From Tissierellales bacterium (GTDB lineage: Bacteria; Bacillota; Clostridia; Tissierellales; Tissierellaceae): a DNA stretch of 64,000 nt. The notes beneath the pieces were generated by a model. That model was not told the DNA's origin. It worked only from the letters and a program-made list of their open reading frames with translations, and did no database searches. Shown one piece after another: positions 62,512-64,000 of the stretch (position 1 is the stretch's first letter; each line of letters opens with the position of its first letter). The DNA is taken from assembly GCA_030146915.1 (NCBI GenBank), contig JASLAT010000011.1, positions 5,344 through 69,343 on the forward strand, in the 5' to 3' direction. Made by a program: the position numbers and the translations under genes.

Positions 62512-62540
62512 AGTGTATCAATTATATTATTATTTCTCAA
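62512..62540 (-). promoter_or_regulatory. candidate promoter of the cas operon
   Basis: Minus-strand TTGAGA (62535-62540), 17-bp spacer, TACACT (62512-62517), about 30 bp before the cas6 start codon. Confidence 0.5.
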
Positions 62541-62705
62541 GAGTTATTGATAAATATTAACATTTTTTTACATTGTTATTAATGTTTACAAAATAAATTT
62601 ATATATGTATCTACAAATTCAATATAAATATAATGAATGGTGCTAGTATAGGAGTGTGGACACAAATAGTTTAATTAGATAAAATATAAAAAAGGAGTGA
62701 TCCGC

Positions 62706-62981
62706 ATGTCTAATACTAAAAAAAGATATAACGAAGATTTTAAAAAACAATTAGTAGAATTATATAATCTTGGTAAATCTGTAGCAGAATTATCTGATGA
62801 ATATGGCGTAACACCACCTACTATTTATAGTTGGATTAAATTATACTCAATTATGGAAGATCCAGATGGAGAAGATATTACTATTTCTGATTATAAAAAA
62901 TTAAAGAAAGAATTAGAATTGCTTAGGATGGAGAGTGAAATATTAAAAAAAGCGACCGCCATATTCGCAAAGGACAAATAG
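62706..62981 (+). CDS. IS3-family transposase OrfA
   Basis: 91-residue helix-turn-helix protein from ATG 62706 (8 nt after AAAGGAG). DFKKQLVELYNLGKSVAELSDEYGVTPPTIYSWIK is the DNA-binding part and ELELLRMESEILKKA the leucine-zipper part. Near its end an A7G run (62945-62952) is the usual slippery site for the -1 frameshift that yields the OrfAB transposase; orfB is indeed in the -1 frame. Confidence 0.9.
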   Translation: MSNTKKRYNEDFKKQLVELYNLGKSVAELSDEYGVTPPTIYSWIKLYSIMEDPDGEDITISDYKKLKKELELLRMESEILKKATAIFAKDK

Positions 62982-63837
62982 AAACAAAGATTAGTTTTAT
63001 TAATAAATATAAAAATAAATACCCTATATATTTGATATGCAAAGTTCTTAAAATTTCACGAAGTAGTTATTATAATCATTTAAACAGGGTTAAATCAAAG
63101 TCTAAACTTCGAAAAGAATTTATTCAAGATAAAATACTAGAAATTTATTATGACAGTAAAAAAATTTATGGTGCTCCAAAAATTCATAGAATACTATTTG
63201 AACTAGGCATTAGAATTAATATTAAGACTGTTCAAAGGTATATGGTAGAACTGGGCATCAGGTCTATTGTAATTAAGAATTATAAACCTTATAGGAAAAA
63301 AAGAAATATTATTAAAGGTGAAAATATTTTAGATAGAAATTTTGAAACAGATAAGATAAATCAAAAATGGTGTGCTGATATAACCTATATCTATACTCAG
63401 AAGAATGGTTGGACGTATCTGGCATCTGTAATGGATTTACACAGTAGAAAAATAATAGGGTATTCATATGGCAAAAAAATGACCAGTGATTTGGTATTAG
63501 ATTCTATCAAAAATGCTGAAATTAATAGAAAAAAAGACTCAAACTTATCCTTCATAGTGATCTAGGAAGTCAATATACAAGTGGCTTAATTACTGAATAT
63601 TGCAAAGAAAATAATATACTACAATCTTTTTCTAGAAAAGGAAATCCTTATGACAATGCCTGTATAGAATCATTTCATTCTATTTTGAAGAAAGAAGAGG
63701 TTAACTATAAAACTTATAAGAGTTATGAAGAAGCAAAGTTATGTATCTTTATGTTTATTGAACATTGGTATAATAATAAAAGAATACATAGCTCTATAAA
63801 TTATAGAACACCAAATGAAATTCACAATGCTTCATAA
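62952..63837 (+). pseudogene. IS3-family transposase OrfB, interrupted by a second frameshift
   Basis: The catalytic part of the transposase. The frame from the slippery site reads RKGQIETKISFINKYK then ICKVLKISRSSYYNHL (HTH_21) and NQKWCADITYIYTQKNGWTYL with the first catalytic Asp. That frame stops at 63565. The rest continues in the next -1 frame as LILHSDLGSQYTS (second Asp) and NPYDNACIESFHSILKKEE (Glu), ending at 63837. The switch lies at an A7G run just before 63540; one A more would restore the frame. Probably inactivated, unless it is a sequencing slip or a second programmed shift. Confidence 0.8.
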
Positions 63838-63909
63838 TAAAAGTATTACTGTCCATTTTCTTGACCTAGGTCCACTTTTATTTAATCTATTTAACAAGTA
63901 TTTTTACTA

Positions 63910-64000
63910 TTATTTATTTAAGTAATTTACTTGAAAAAACTTTACTGTTAATATTCCCATTAAAATAATGATACTAGTTAAAGCTATTGCAACTTCCATT
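63910..64000 (-). CDS. possible C-terminal end of a membrane protein, cut by the window edge
   Basis: On the minus strand the frame entering from the right edge reads MEVAIALTSIIILMGILTV, then KFFQVNYLNK and stop. One transmembrane segment is visible. It could be the end of a longer membrane protein or a very small one. Too little to identify. Confidence 0.3.
   Translation of the reverse strand, partial: MEVAIALTSIIILMGILTVKFFQVNYLNK

Larger units (their letters stand above)
62655..63876 (+). mobile_element. IS3-family insertion sequence
   Basis: About 1.2 kb holding orfA and orfB of an IS3-type transposase. The ends share GTGGAC in inverted orientation (62656-62661 on the left; GTCCAC 63870-63875 on the right), with weak similarity further in. 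Exact ends and target duplication were not resolved. It lies just upstream of, and divergent from, the cas operon. Confidence 0.8.

Overview
The window comes from a very AT-rich, low-GC Firmicute, most likely an anaerobic member of the Clostridia/Tissierellia. This rests on base composition, strong Shine-Dalgarno (SD) sites, frequent TTG/GTG starts, TRAP and oligopeptide transporters, a Cst-type I-B CRISPR-Cas locus and clostridial families such as DUF4317, TSCPD and UPF0251. I saw no tRNA or rRNA genes.

Layout. 1-7 kb: a 5'-truncated LysR regulator, an UPF0016 metal exporter with an unusual Cys-rich tail, a lipid kinase, DUF948 and YtxH envelope/stress proteins, a PHP phosphoesterase, a probable 6S RNA with its own promoter, a RluA-type pseudouridine synthase and NAD kinase. 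7-15 kb: PepF, a compact PBP/FtsW-RodA/FHA cell-wall operon, two alpha/beta hydrolases followed by recX and a GIY-YIG protein. 15-25 kb: opine-dehydrogenase-like and flavin-reductase-like genes, pdxS (without pdxT) divergent from a MocR/PdxR-like regulator, and a five-gene Opp/Dpp ABC operon with an attenuator-like leader. 25-42 kb: M18 aminopeptidase, Mrp ATPase with UPF0251, MATE, a TPP riboswitch driving thiT, glutaredoxin, a WYL regulator, a DsrE protein behind a CsoR/CstR-type palindrome, a GlpA-like FAD oxidoreductase, a TRAP transporter plus HAD phosphatase, lipoate ligase plus a lipoyl-domain dihydrolipoyl dehydrogenase, OsmC, and a divergent IDI-2-like protein. 42-52 kb: an NfrB-like glycosyltransferase with a C-terminal MshEN domain, TspO-like protein, DUF4317, transglutaminase, ExoA, a secreted SLH/tyrosine-phosphatase fusion and a TPR-like protein.

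52.5-62.5 kb is a complete type I-B CRISPR-Cas locus. Genes cas6-cas8b1-cas7-cas5-cas3-cas4-cas1-cas2 run leftward into a leader and a 26-repeat/25-spacer array. Several spacers read as phage-like structural protein fragments. Just upstream of the cas promoter lies an IS3-family element. Its transposase carries the usual programmed frameshift site plus a second, probably inactivating, one-base shift at an identical A7G run.

The observations I rate highest are: three genes (a hydrolase, cas1, UPF0251) whose likely start codon is ATA or ATC, always three bases after an in-frame GGTGAT, the same context used by ATG, GTG and TTG starts elsewhere in the window; a degenerate IDI-2 homologue lacking its catalytic residues; the MshEN glycosyltransferase; and two transporter operons with strong promoters and premature terminators in their leaders.
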